Shown in pieces: positions 43,065-50,852 of a stretch of 64,000 nt of DNA. The DNA lies in contig CAMLMH010000009.1 in assembly GCA_946481315.1 (NCBI GenBank), positions 1 to 64,000 on the forward strand. The letters run 5' to 3'. The notes below the pieces were generated by a model, which worked only from the letters and a program-made list of their open reading frames with translations, was not told where the DNA came from and searched no databases. The position numbers and the translations under genes were made by a program. Position 1 is the first letter of the stretch, and every line of letters starts with the position of its first letter. The DNA is from an uncultured Bacteriovorax sp. GTDB lineage: Bacteria; Bdellovibrionota; Bacteriovoracia; Bacteriovoracales; Bacteriovoracaceae.

Positions 43065-43466
43065 ATCGTATAAAAAAGTTATGGGTATAAGAATATCTGG
43101 ATGCAGACTTATTTTAACCGGACAGGCCAATGCAATTTTTTCCAGTTCCTGTCTCTGCGTTATTTCTAGGTGGCCAGGCAGGTGTATCTCAACTTCTAAT
43201 TCCGAAATTTTGCGGGGAGCTGACTGCATTTTTTTAATCACCTGATAGCGACCAGAATTTAATTGAATTCCATTTTTTTCAGCATAAATGGCCATAACCG
43301 TCATCATGCAGCTTCCAAGTGCGGCAGCTAACAGATCTGTCGGTGAGAAGGCTTGCCCAAGACCATTATTATCCACGGGTGCATCGGTCTCAATTTTTGA
43401 ACCAGAAGGCTCATGAGTCATTTCACAATGTTTATTACCCTGATACCGACCACTGATCATCACCAT
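43056..43466 (-). CDS. OsmC/Ohr-family peroxide-reducing protein
   Basis: 136 residues. Thiol peroxidase-type family. The first reactive Cys is in TDLLAAALGSCMMTVMAIYA (about residue 53) and the second in IALACPVKISLHP (about 116). FSPTDLLAAALGSC is the common OsmC block. Subgroup (OsmC, Ohr or YhfA) is not certain; SPTDLLAAALGSCMMTVMAI is closest in feel to the YhfA/OsmC type. ATG 43466 has GGGAG about 8 bases upstream. Divergent from groES, 206 bases apart. Confidence 0.85.
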   Translation of the reverse strand: MVMISGRYQGNKHCEMTHEPSGSKIETDAPVDNNGLGQAFSPTDLLAAALGSCMMTVMAIYAEKNGIQLNSGRYQVIKKMQSAPRKISELEVEIHLPGHLEITQRQELEKIALACPVKISLHPDILIPITFLYDSF

Positions 43467-43591
43467 ATAATCTCTCCCGTTTGAGGAATAAAATAATCTT
43501 GATACTGATACATTTGACCATTTTTTGAAGCCTTAGGCCATAAATGACTATTTGGGCTAAGTTTTTAGGGAAATTTATTTTAAAGGCTACC

Positions 43592-43631
43592 CTTGACACT
43601 GGTCCAGTCTGCTCCCACATTGTGGGGGACC
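43592..43631 (+). promoter_or_regulatory. Heat-shock-like promoter of groESL with a nested palindrome
   Basis: CTTGACA (43592-43598) and CCCACAT (43614-43620), 15 bases apart, resemble the sigma-32 pattern CTTGAAA / CCCCATNT more than TATAAT. CCCAC-ATT-GTGGG (43614-43626) is nested inside GGTCC (43601-43605) ... GGACC (43627-43631), covering the -10 and the expected start. No CIRCE element was seen. Confidence 0.5.
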
Positions 43632-43672
43632 AAAAAATTATTTTTTTAGTTTTATATAAAGGGAGGAAACCT

Positions 43673-43960
43673 ATGCAATTGAGACCATTACAAGACAGAG
43701 TTGTTGTTCAGCGTCTGGATGAAGAAACAAAAACCCCAGGCGGAATTATCATTCCTGATAATCACGCAGAGAAACCATCGCAAGGAAAAATCGTTGCTGT
43801 TGGAACTGGATACAGACTTCAGGACGGATCAGTTCGCAATCTTGACGTAAAAGTCGGAGATGTAGTTCTTTTCGGAAAATACTCTGGAACAGAAGTAAAG
43901 GTTGAAGGTAAACCGCTTCTTATCATGAAAGAAGATGAAATTCTCGGAGTTCTACACTAA
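43673..43960 (+). CDS. groES: Co-chaperonin GroES
   Basis: 95 residues, lid of the GroEL folding chamber. Opens [20 protein letters not shown]; the mobile loop is [20 protein letters not shown] (about 19-38, in parts); ends [13 protein letters not shown]. The ATG at 43673 follows GGGAGG; the open frame upstream to 43544 is not part of the family. First gene of groES-groEL. Confidence 0.97.
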   Translation: MQLRPLQDRVVVQRLDEETKTPGGIIIPDNHAEKPSQGKIVAVGTGYRLQDGSVRNLDVKVGDVVLFGKYSGTEVKVEGKPLLIMKEDEILGVLH

Positions 43961-45634
<1,674 letters not shown>

Positions 45635-45668
45635 TTCATCCACCTCTAGACTCAAAAGAGATCCATGC

Positions 45669-45694
45669 AGGGAGCCTTCGGGCTCCCTTTTTTT
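45669..45694 (+). terminator. Terminator after groEL
   Basis: AGGGAGCC-TTCG-GGCTCCCT (45669-45688) with a UUCG-type tetraloop, followed by six T. Confidence 0.92.
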
Positions 45695-45756
45695 GTCTTT
45701 AAAATTCATTTTTTTAATGTTTAAATTTTCTTCTTATCATTTCAGGAGAAGAAAAG

Positions 45757-46185
45757 ATGAAAGGAATCATCACTGCAGTGGCCGCTCTATTGTCCTTTAA
45801 TACCTGGGCCTGTCCGGATTTAAGCGGCTCTTATCTCGACAGCAATAAAGAAAGCATAGTTCTTACCCAAAGAGGTTGTGAAGAATTAACTGTTACTTCG
45901 CGCCCCCTAAGTCATACATTACTGTTAAATAATGAATATGTATTAGTGCAGGAAGATGTCGATGTTCGAGCTTTTGGAAAAGGGGAGTTTCAGCAATCCG
46001 TTCTCGTGCTGGAAGTTAAGGTTGAGTATAAACGCAATCCGGGCATACCCCGCATGATCCTTCCTGTCCGTGCACTTAATAAATACACGCAGAATACGGA
46101 CGGAAGTTTATTGGAGTCCTCGACCATTTTCAACGATGCTAATACGGTTTTGACGTCAACGAAGACGCTTTATAGGAAACAATAA
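45757..46185 (+). CDS. Small exported protein of unknown function
   Basis: 142 residues, no family recognised. Signal peptide MKGIITAVAALLSFNTWA; the mature form starts CPDLSGSYLDS. The body alternates short strands (SIVLTQRGCEELTVTSRPL; NEYVLVQEDVDVRAFGKGEF in parts), like a small lipocalin-type or beta-sandwich protein (inference). Two mature Cys. RBS CAGGAG before the ATG. Its stop touches the stop of the minus-strand hydrolase with no gap. Confidence 0.6.
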   Translation: MKGIITAVAALLSFNTWACPDLSGSYLDSNKESIVLTQRGCEELTVTSRPLSHTLLLNNEYVLVQEDVDVRAFGKGEFQQSVLVLEVKVEYKRNPGIPRMILPVRALNKYTQNTDGSLLESSTIFNDANTVLTSTKTLYRKQ

Positions 46186-47094
46186 TCACTTATCGTCTTT
46201 GTCGTCGTAAACAAAGTTGATGTTGTTTTTAAATTTTACTTTACCCCTTATAAGTTTAGGGTAAAAAGTAAATCCGTTAACGAGTGGTTTTAGAACATCA
46301 ATAATAGCTTCCTTTTCTTCCTGAAAATAACGATGCTGATTTTTGAGTGAATACGAGAAGTCGATATAGGTAGAATCAGGATCCATCATTGATATCTTTT
46401 TCCGGTCACTCAGTGGAAGGTTTTGAAAGCCCAATCCCAGTTTGTAGTAGTATGGATTTCGTTCCTTTATGTCTAGCAAGTATGAAAGAAGAAGCACGAT
46501 GTCCCGGTTGTTCATCAAAATGTATCTGCGTTTTGCAAAATCAATTTTTTTCAGCCATTCAGAATGTCCTCTCATTGCTACATCCGGTGCATTGGCAATG
46601 TAATTTTCAAACAGAGGTTTGTTGTTTTGAGAAAGATAGCCTGAAATGTAATATTGTTTCATGAAGTGACTGAACACCACATTTCCCATACTGTGACATA
46701 GAAGAGAAAAGCTTTTTTCCGGTTTTCTTTCTTTGAATTCTTTAATGGCATTAAAGACCTTAAACAGTTCAACTGAAGAATTTTCTGCGTTTTTCACAGG
46801 CCTTGAGAGGAGACTGGTCCAGGAAGGCCAGTCAAACATCAGAACTCGAACTCCATACTCTCGTTCCAATTCTTCCAGACTTTCCCATTCGTCTCTCACG
46901 TCTCGCCCACGTCCGTGTACGTAGATGAGAATATTCTTTTCCGGATCTTCCTGATGAAGCCTTTCAATGAGGCTTTGTGAAGCTTCTGGTGGATAAGGCT
47001 CAAAGCTATTGCTGATAAAGAGCTTTACTTCGGCCCAGGCACCCGTGGTTAATAAGCAGAAAAATAATGTAGACAAAAACCATTTGTAAATCAT
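46186..47094 (-). CDS. Exported alpha/beta hydrolase (DUF900-like)
   Basis: 302 residues. Signal peptide MIYKWFLSTLFFCLLTTGAWA. Hydrolase signatures: strand and oxyanion loop ILIYVHGRGRDVRDEW (about 54-69), VRVLMFDWPSW, and nucleophile elbow SLLCHSMGNVVF (Ser in C-H-S-M-G near residue 137). A later region with ANAPDVA and the C-terminal His region complete the usual order, although the catalytic His is not certain (candidate in NQHRYF). The DUF900-like proteins share VHG and HSMGN. Substrate unknown; periplasmic or secreted esterase/lipase is likely. Confidence 0.75.
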   Translation of the reverse strand: MIYKWFLSTLFFCLLTTGAWAEVKLFISNSFEPYPPEASQSLIERLHQEDPEKNILIYVHGRGRDVRDEWESLEELEREYGVRVLMFDWPSWTSLLSRPVKNAENSSVELFKVFNAIKEFKERKPEKSFSLLCHSMGNVVFSHFMKQYYISGYLSQNNKPLFENYIANAPDVAMRGHSEWLKKIDFAKRRYILMNNRDIVLLLSYLLDIKERNPYYYKLGLGFQNLPLSDRKKISMMDPDSTYIDFSYSLKNQHRYFQEEKEAIIDVLKPLVNGFTFYPKLIRGKVKFKNNINFVYDDKDDK

Positions 47095-47285
47095 GGTGTT
47101 TTGGTCGGAATTATTTTAAAAAACTTTAATCATTTAATTATTTCAATAATCTAAGCTTGTGGAAGGGGTCAAAATTTTGAACTCTGTCACCATCTTTTGA
47201 CACCTCTTTTATTAAAAAGTGTCTTTTCGTCACTGCTTTTTGATCAATCTCCGGTATCAATCAAGAAGTTAGCTTTAAAAAAGAA
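47095..47285. promoter_or_regulatory. AT-rich intergenic region with palindromes, likely activator sites of the sigma-54 promoter
   Basis: A perfect 12-bp palindrome TCAAAATTTTGA lies at 47169-47180. GACAC (47199-47203) is mirrored by GTGTC (47219-47223) around a TTTTATTAAAA core, and further GTCAC / TGACAC copies occur at 47186-47233. These sites are about 80-145 bases upstream of the predicted sigma-54 start, the usual distance for enhancer-binding activators (inference). The promoter of the minus-strand hydrolase must also be here but was not identified. Confidence 0.45.
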
Positions 47286-47302
47286 TTGGCACACTCTCTG
47301 CA
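47286..47302 (+). promoter_or_regulatory. Sigma-54 (-24/-12) promoter
   Basis: TTGGCAC (47286-47292) and CTGCA (47298-47302) with GG and GC exactly 12 bases apart, close to the consensus YTGGCACG-N4-TTGCW. The expected transcript start is near 47313, about 70 bases before the ATG at 47384. Confidence 0.8.
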
Positions 47303-47383
47303 CTAGTAAAAAACAGGAGATCATGGATGATTTCCACCAAGGATTTGGCAGTTTCAAGGAAGATACATTTTAGGAGCTTTAGG

Positions 47384-47725
47384 ATGAAGCAGATGAAAAG
47401 ACTAGGAATGGTCACGCTAAAAGTCTCAGCCATTGTTGTATCTCTTGGATGGGGATCAGCAAATGCTACCTCGGCCCTAGCTCTGGCCTGCCCTGAAAAA
47501 TACATCGCAACTGTTACGAATGTTGAAGAAGTGGAATCTTCATCGGCATTGCCAAAAGTTGAAGTCGATTTTCAGGTTATACAGGTTCTTAAAGGTGACA
47601 AGCAAATTTCAAAGAAAATCCAGGTTGTAAAAGATGGACCTTTGAAATTCAAAAGCGGCGAAATTTACACTGTTGAAACCAACAACAGCTGGTTATGTTC
47701 GGCGACACTTTTTAGTAAACTCTGA
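47384..47725 (+). CDS. Secreted TIMP/NTR-like small protein, possible metalloprotease inhibitor
   Basis: 113 residues from ATG 47384, which has AGGAG 7 bases upstream; an in-frame ATG at 47327, also with AGGAGA, sits almost at the transcript start. The signal peptide runs to about residue 35. Cleavage after ALALA would leave Cys36 as the first mature residue; cleavage after SANA (27) is the alternative. The mature pattern C-x..-ATVTNVE-x..-VDFQVIQVLKGD-x..-IQVV-x..-FKSGEIYTVE-x..-WLC resembles the N-terminal domain of tissue inhibitors of metalloproteinases and bacterial NTR-like proteins, whose N-terminal Cys chelates the protease zinc. Only two Cys (36, 105), enough for one disulfide. A matrixin-like protease gene follows 79 bases later with no clear terminator between. 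Fold assignment is by eye. Confidence 0.5.
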   Translation: MKQMKRLGMVTLKVSAIVVSLGWGSANATSALALACPEKYIATVTNVEEVESSSALPKVEVDFQVIQVLKGDKQISKKIQVVKDGPLKFKSGEIYTVETNNSWLCSATLFSKL

Positions 47726-47804
47726 TTTTTTAAGTTAAGTTCTTTTGCCCTTCCATGGATGGAAAGGTTGTACGACGGTAGATTTTTTTACAAGGAAGTA
47801 AAAA

Positions 47805-48620
47805 ATGATACACACAAAAAAATTGGCCATAAGTATCCCCCTCTCACTTATGGCCATTTTCTTGGGTATATTAATTAATTCAAACCAAGCTCATGCTTAT
47901 AGTTTCACCAGTGATTTCAATAAAGGTTTTTATTGGCGTGCGTTTCCTATCAAAATGAAAAAATTTGCAGCTGTCCAGTCAGACTCAGCAATGCTGGATC
48001 AGTTGGTAGATGAAGCTGTTGAAGAATGGGAAGCGGCTTTAGGTAAAGATATATGGGAGTTTTCTCCCATTGAAAATTCTTCGAATTATAGCGGAAATTT
48101 TGTACGCTGGTCTGATAAGTTCGGCGAAGAAACAGGATATGATCCAAGCCGCACACTGGCCATTACCATACGATATAATCAGGGCACTTTTTTTGAAAGG
48201 ACTGTTATTATCCTGAATGGAAGCATTGCTTATCTTCGCCAGAATTGGGGTAATACATTAAAAACAACTCTTATTCACGAAATTGGCCATACCTTAGGTC
48301 TGGATCATTCTGCTGAAGAAGCGATAATGGCACCAACTATCGGTAGTATTTCAACTTTGCAGAATGACGATATACAAGGCATCAATGCCGTTGTCGATGA
48401 AACATTAAAACGTCAATCGACCGGTTTTATTACTCCGCTTGCTACTCAGGAAAAGGAAAAGGGCTTGGCAGCTTGTGGTTCTGTTGAGGATATTTCCAAA
48501 AGTGGTGGTTCAGGTGGAATAACCAACTTTTTTAGTTCACTTATAATTGGTCTCACTATCGCTGTTATGGCCCATAAAGCTCGGTCTAAAAAAGCCAAAG
48601 TCCCAATGAAATTGCAGTAA
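47805..48620 (+). CDS. Matrixin-like zinc metalloprotease with C-terminal membrane/sorting tail
   Basis: 271 residues. Signal peptide to about residue 31 (NQAHA). Metzincin zinc site HEIGHTLGLDH with H158, E159, H162 and H168; the Met-turn Met is M175 in AIMAPT. It has no propeptide and no cysteine switch (PRCGxPD), so it should be active once folded. The C-terminal 50 residues contain C224 (AACGS), a GG-rich stretch (234-238), a hydrophobic helix (241-256) and a basic tail HKARSKKAK, like proteins processed by rhombosortase or myxosortase (inference). RBS AAGGAAG. Preceded by a TIMP-like gene and probably read from the same sigma-54 promoter; the following three genes are closely spaced and may belong to the same transcript. 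Confidence 0.8.
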   Translation: MIHTKKLAISIPLSLMAIFLGILINSNQAHAYSFTSDFNKGFYWRAFPIKMKKFAAVQSDSAMLDQLVDEAVEEWEAALGKDIWEFSPIENSSNYSGNFVRWSDKFGEETGYDPSRTLAITIRYNQGTFFERTVIILNGSIAYLRQNWGNTLKTTLIHEIGHTLGLDHSAEEAIMAPTIGSISTLQNDDIQGINAVVDETLKRQSTGFITPLATQEKEKGLAACGSVEDISKSGGSGGITNFFSSLIIGLTIAVMAHKARSKKAKVPMKLQ

Positions 48621-48651
48621 ATCTTTAGCTGATGCCTGCCGATAAGCAGAC

Positions 48652-49122
48652 ATGAGTGAAAATCAAGTTTCTGAAATAAATTACATTTTCTTTTTACAGA
48701 CTAAAGCAGATCTGGATAACAATTTTTATTCACTAGCTGAAATTCTCAGCAAAGTGAATATCAGTTTATTGCCTATTAGTCCGCAGGATCTGCAGATAGT
48801 TGATCGCAATCGAAAAAATCATCTGATCGTTTTACGCAATGATCTTTCCTCAGCTTTTGCCTTTAATGATTTAAGAAAATCTTATCTTGATGTTGCTATG
48901 GCTTCTGGTAAAGTTTCGGTATACGATCTGAGCTCTTTCTCGGCGATTGAAAACGCAGTGAAACTGGAAAATAAAAAAGTTTATCATTGCTACCAACTGC
49001 CACAGAATCTAAAGCAACTGGCAATGACAATTGCTGTTGAATTTTTCAGAGAACGTAACACTCAACAGGTATGGCCGGGCGGAAAAAGATCAAAACTTCC
49101 GTCTATGGCCAACGAGACTTAA
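48652..49122 (+). CDS. Cytoplasmic protein of unknown function
   Basis: 156 residues, no family recognised, no signal or membrane segment. Mixed alpha/beta: YIFFLQTKADLDNNFYSLAE, LIVLRNDLSSAFAFNDLRKS, SGKVSVYDLSSFSAIE. The tail GGKRSKLP is basic and probably flexible. No clear ribosome site (the sequence before ATG is GATAAGCAGAC), so translation may depend on the gene upstream, 31 bases away, or the mRNA may be leaderless. It lies 9 bases before the next gene. Confidence 0.5.
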   Translation: MSENQVSEINYIFFLQTKADLDNNFYSLAEILSKVNISLLPISPQDLQIVDRNRKNHLIVLRNDLSSAFAFNDLRKSYLDVAMASGKVSVYDLSSFSAIENAVKLENKKVYHCYQLPQNLKQLAMTIAVEFFRERNTQQVWPGGKRSKLPSMANET

Positions 49123-49131
49123 CGATTAGAG

Positions 49132-49527
49132 ATGAAACCTAAAGTAGGCGAAGAAACTCAAAGAATGCTGATGCTGCTGAAACTGGATGCAAAACGCCTG
49201 TTTGAGCGAATCAAATATCGGGCACCGGAATACATGTATGAGTTTTCACTAAAGCGTTCGCGGGATCATTTTCCTGCAGTTTTTACAAATCGTTATGACA
49301 GTACAACCATCAAAGAACTAATGTTATGCGGTCAAGAGGTGATTGCGGGTCTTGATCAATATTACACTAAAGTGGATGAGATCAGATGGTATCTTAATCA
49401 CACTCAGGACATGCCTAATAGAGTTGAGGATAAGCTGAATTCTCATATTCGCGAACTCGAAAAGCATCTTGAAACTTTGAATTTATATATTGACGTAGAG
49501 ATGGGGCTGGCAGCTCAGCAAGAGTAA
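49132..49527 (+). CDS. Small helical cytoplasmic protein of unknown function
   Basis: 131 residues, not recognised. Predicted nearly all helical: KVGEETQRMLMLLKLDAKRL, TTIKELMLCGQEVIAGLDQY, and a final coiled-coil-like DKLNSHIRELEKHLETLNLY. No membrane segment. Spacing of 9 bases to the previous gene and 5 to the next indicates one operon. Confidence 0.5.
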   Translation: MKPKVGEETQRMLMLLKLDAKRLFERIKYRAPEYMYEFSLKRSRDHFPAVFTNRYDSTTIKELMLCGQEVIAGLDQYYTKVDEIRWYLNHTQDMPNRVEDKLNSHIRELEKHLETLNLYIDVEMGLAAQQE

Positions 49528-49532
49528 TAATC

Positions 49533-50042
49533 ATGAAACAATCTTTCAACATAGTGGCATTGATTTGTGTCCTTTCTGTTCCTTTTGCGCTTTCTTCGCA
49601 AACAAGAAAGGCAATACCCGCCGGCAGATATGAAGCCTTATCTGGCGTAAAGAACTCACGCTCTGCGAAGTCAGCAACCATAGAATCTAATGAGAAAGCA
49701 GACTCAGTTAACCTTGTCTGGAATGAAGCTCAGAAATATATCGCTCAGACTAAAAATCCGACTTATTTTACAAAGTCTGATCTGGATCCCGCATGGACTG
49801 AGCTTCTTACTTCACGCGGCTTATCGCCGGCCAAAACTCTCAATCCAAATACTGCCTTGATTTTCAGCGAAGATCTAAAAAAAGATAAAGAAATCTTTCG
49901 GCAACTGAGCCGGGGAAAAATTATTATTCTGAAGGATCGTCATGCACTTTCTGAAATTGTGGGTCCAGCTCAGTCCTTTGATGTTTTGGCCTATCAAGCT
50001 TTAGAGAATTCAGAACATTTATATTTGCTTAGGAAAAAATAA
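49533..50042 (+). CDS. Exported or membrane-anchored protein of unknown function
   Basis: 169 residues. A hydrophobic N-terminus MKQSFNIVALICVLSVPFAL is a signal peptide or anchor. A basic low-complexity stretch follows (KNSRSAKSATIESNEKADS in parts). The C-terminal two thirds form a possible small alpha/beta domain. No family recognised. Last gene of the closely spaced run that starts at 47384 or 48652. A new promoter follows at 50072. Confidence 0.5.
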   Translation: MKQSFNIVALICVLSVPFALSSQTRKAIPAGRYEALSGVKNSRSAKSATIESNEKADSVNLVWNEAQKYIAQTKNPTYFTKSDLDPAWTELLTSRGLSPAKTLNPNTALIFSEDLKKDKEIFRQLSRGKIIILKDRHALSEIVGPAQSFDVLAYQALENSEHLYLLRKK

Positions 50043-50071
50043 CGAATTTAGTCAGGTATAATTCTCCCGCC

Positions 50072-50099
50072 TTTACTCTGTCTTTAAGCCGGCGATAAT
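50072..50099 (+). promoter_or_regulatory. Promoter giving a leaderless mRNA for the 50106 gene
   Basis: TTTACT (50072-50077), 16-base spacer, GATAAT (50094-50099), then 6 bases to ATG 50106. No ribosome site lies before the ATG. Confidence 0.55.
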
Positions 50100-50105
50100 T
50101 AAAGC

Positions 50106-50792
50106 ATGAGATTTTTTTTATTTTGGCTAATTCTAACCTCGGGCATGACAGTGGGACAGGCTCAAGAGCTCTTTTCAGAAGAAGGTTTTTTTTCTGGAAG
50201 GATTGCTAAAATTAATCGCGAAATTTCTGTTATTAGAATTAAAGTCGATTTCGACAATATCAAATATCTTAATCCTAAAGATAAAGTGGAATTCTGGGAT
50301 GAGAAAAATCCTGCACAAAAGTGTAAGAGCTATATCGTTGCCCGGACTAGCGACTATATTTTACTTAAAGTTTCCGACATTCGTTTTTGCGAAAGAAATC
50401 TCTATTTCACAATTGGCGCCTATTTCAAGTTCTATAGTGAAGATCTGGTGAACAATATTAAAATGGGGAAAGAGGTTGTCAGTATTTTACTTAAAAAGCG
50501 TCTGGCCGTTCAGGGACAGATGGAGCTCAAGGACAAAGACCTGAAGGCGCATATTGAACGGGTTAATACAATTAATGCACGTTACAAAACATTGCGCGAA
50601 AAACTCGAACAGGAATGGCAAAAGGAACTCAATGCTCTGGATGAGGATAGAGTTTATACATTACGCAGCTATAAAGATCTGGAAAGACGAAGAGATGAAA
50701 TTGAACAAAAGCTCGAGCAATATAAGTTAAAAGATGAAAATCTCACTCTGGATCGATGGTCACTTGACTCTAACCTCTACTTTAAAAAATAA
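50106..50792 (+). CDS. Exported coiled-coil protein of unknown function
   Basis: 228 residues. Signal peptide MRFFLFWLILTSGMTVGQAQ. Residues about 25-115 form a beta-rich region with two Cys (KCKSYIV, FCERNLYF) that might pair. Residues about 130-215 form a long charged coiled coil (AHIERVNTINARYKTLREKL; RSYKDLERRRDEIEQKLEQY). This shape suggests a periplasmic adaptor or spacer. No family recognised. Starts leaderless from its own promoter; no terminator is seen at its end. Confidence 0.55.
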   Translation: MRFFLFWLILTSGMTVGQAQELFSEEGFFSGRIAKINREISVIRIKVDFDNIKYLNPKDKVEFWDEKNPAQKCKSYIVARTSDYILLKVSDIRFCERNLYFTIGAYFKFYSEDLVNNIKMGKEVVSILLKKRLAVQGQMELKDKDLKAHIERVNTINARYKTLREKLEQEWQKELNALDEDRVYTLRSYKDLERRRDEIEQKLEQYKLKDENLTLDRWSLDSNLYFKK

Positions 50793-50821
50793 TTGAACTC
50801 TGCACACTTCTATTCTAAACT
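50793..50821 (+). promoter_or_regulatory. Promoter of the oligopeptide transporter genes
   Basis: TTGAAC (50793-50798), 17-base spacer, TAAACT (50816-50821). Start near 50828, short leader with AAGGAT before ATG 50853. It overlaps the stop codon of the 50106 gene. Confidence 0.6.
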
Positions 50822-50852
50822 TTCTTAATTTTCACTAACTAAGGATCACAAA

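Noticed and set aside
43467..43672. CIRCE element before groES
   Set aside because: No TTAGCACTC-N9-GAGTGCTAA-like sequence; a different palindrome is present.
47323..47373. 16-codon open frame MDDFHQGF... right after the sigma-54 promoter, as a leader peptide
   Set aside because: The ribosome site is only 2 bases from its ATG; no amino-acid bias or attenuator structure follows.
47749..47767. CCTTCCAT/ATGGAAAGG hairpin between the TIMP-like and protease genes as a terminator
   Set aside because: The loop is too tight, one base is bulged, and no T-run follows directly.
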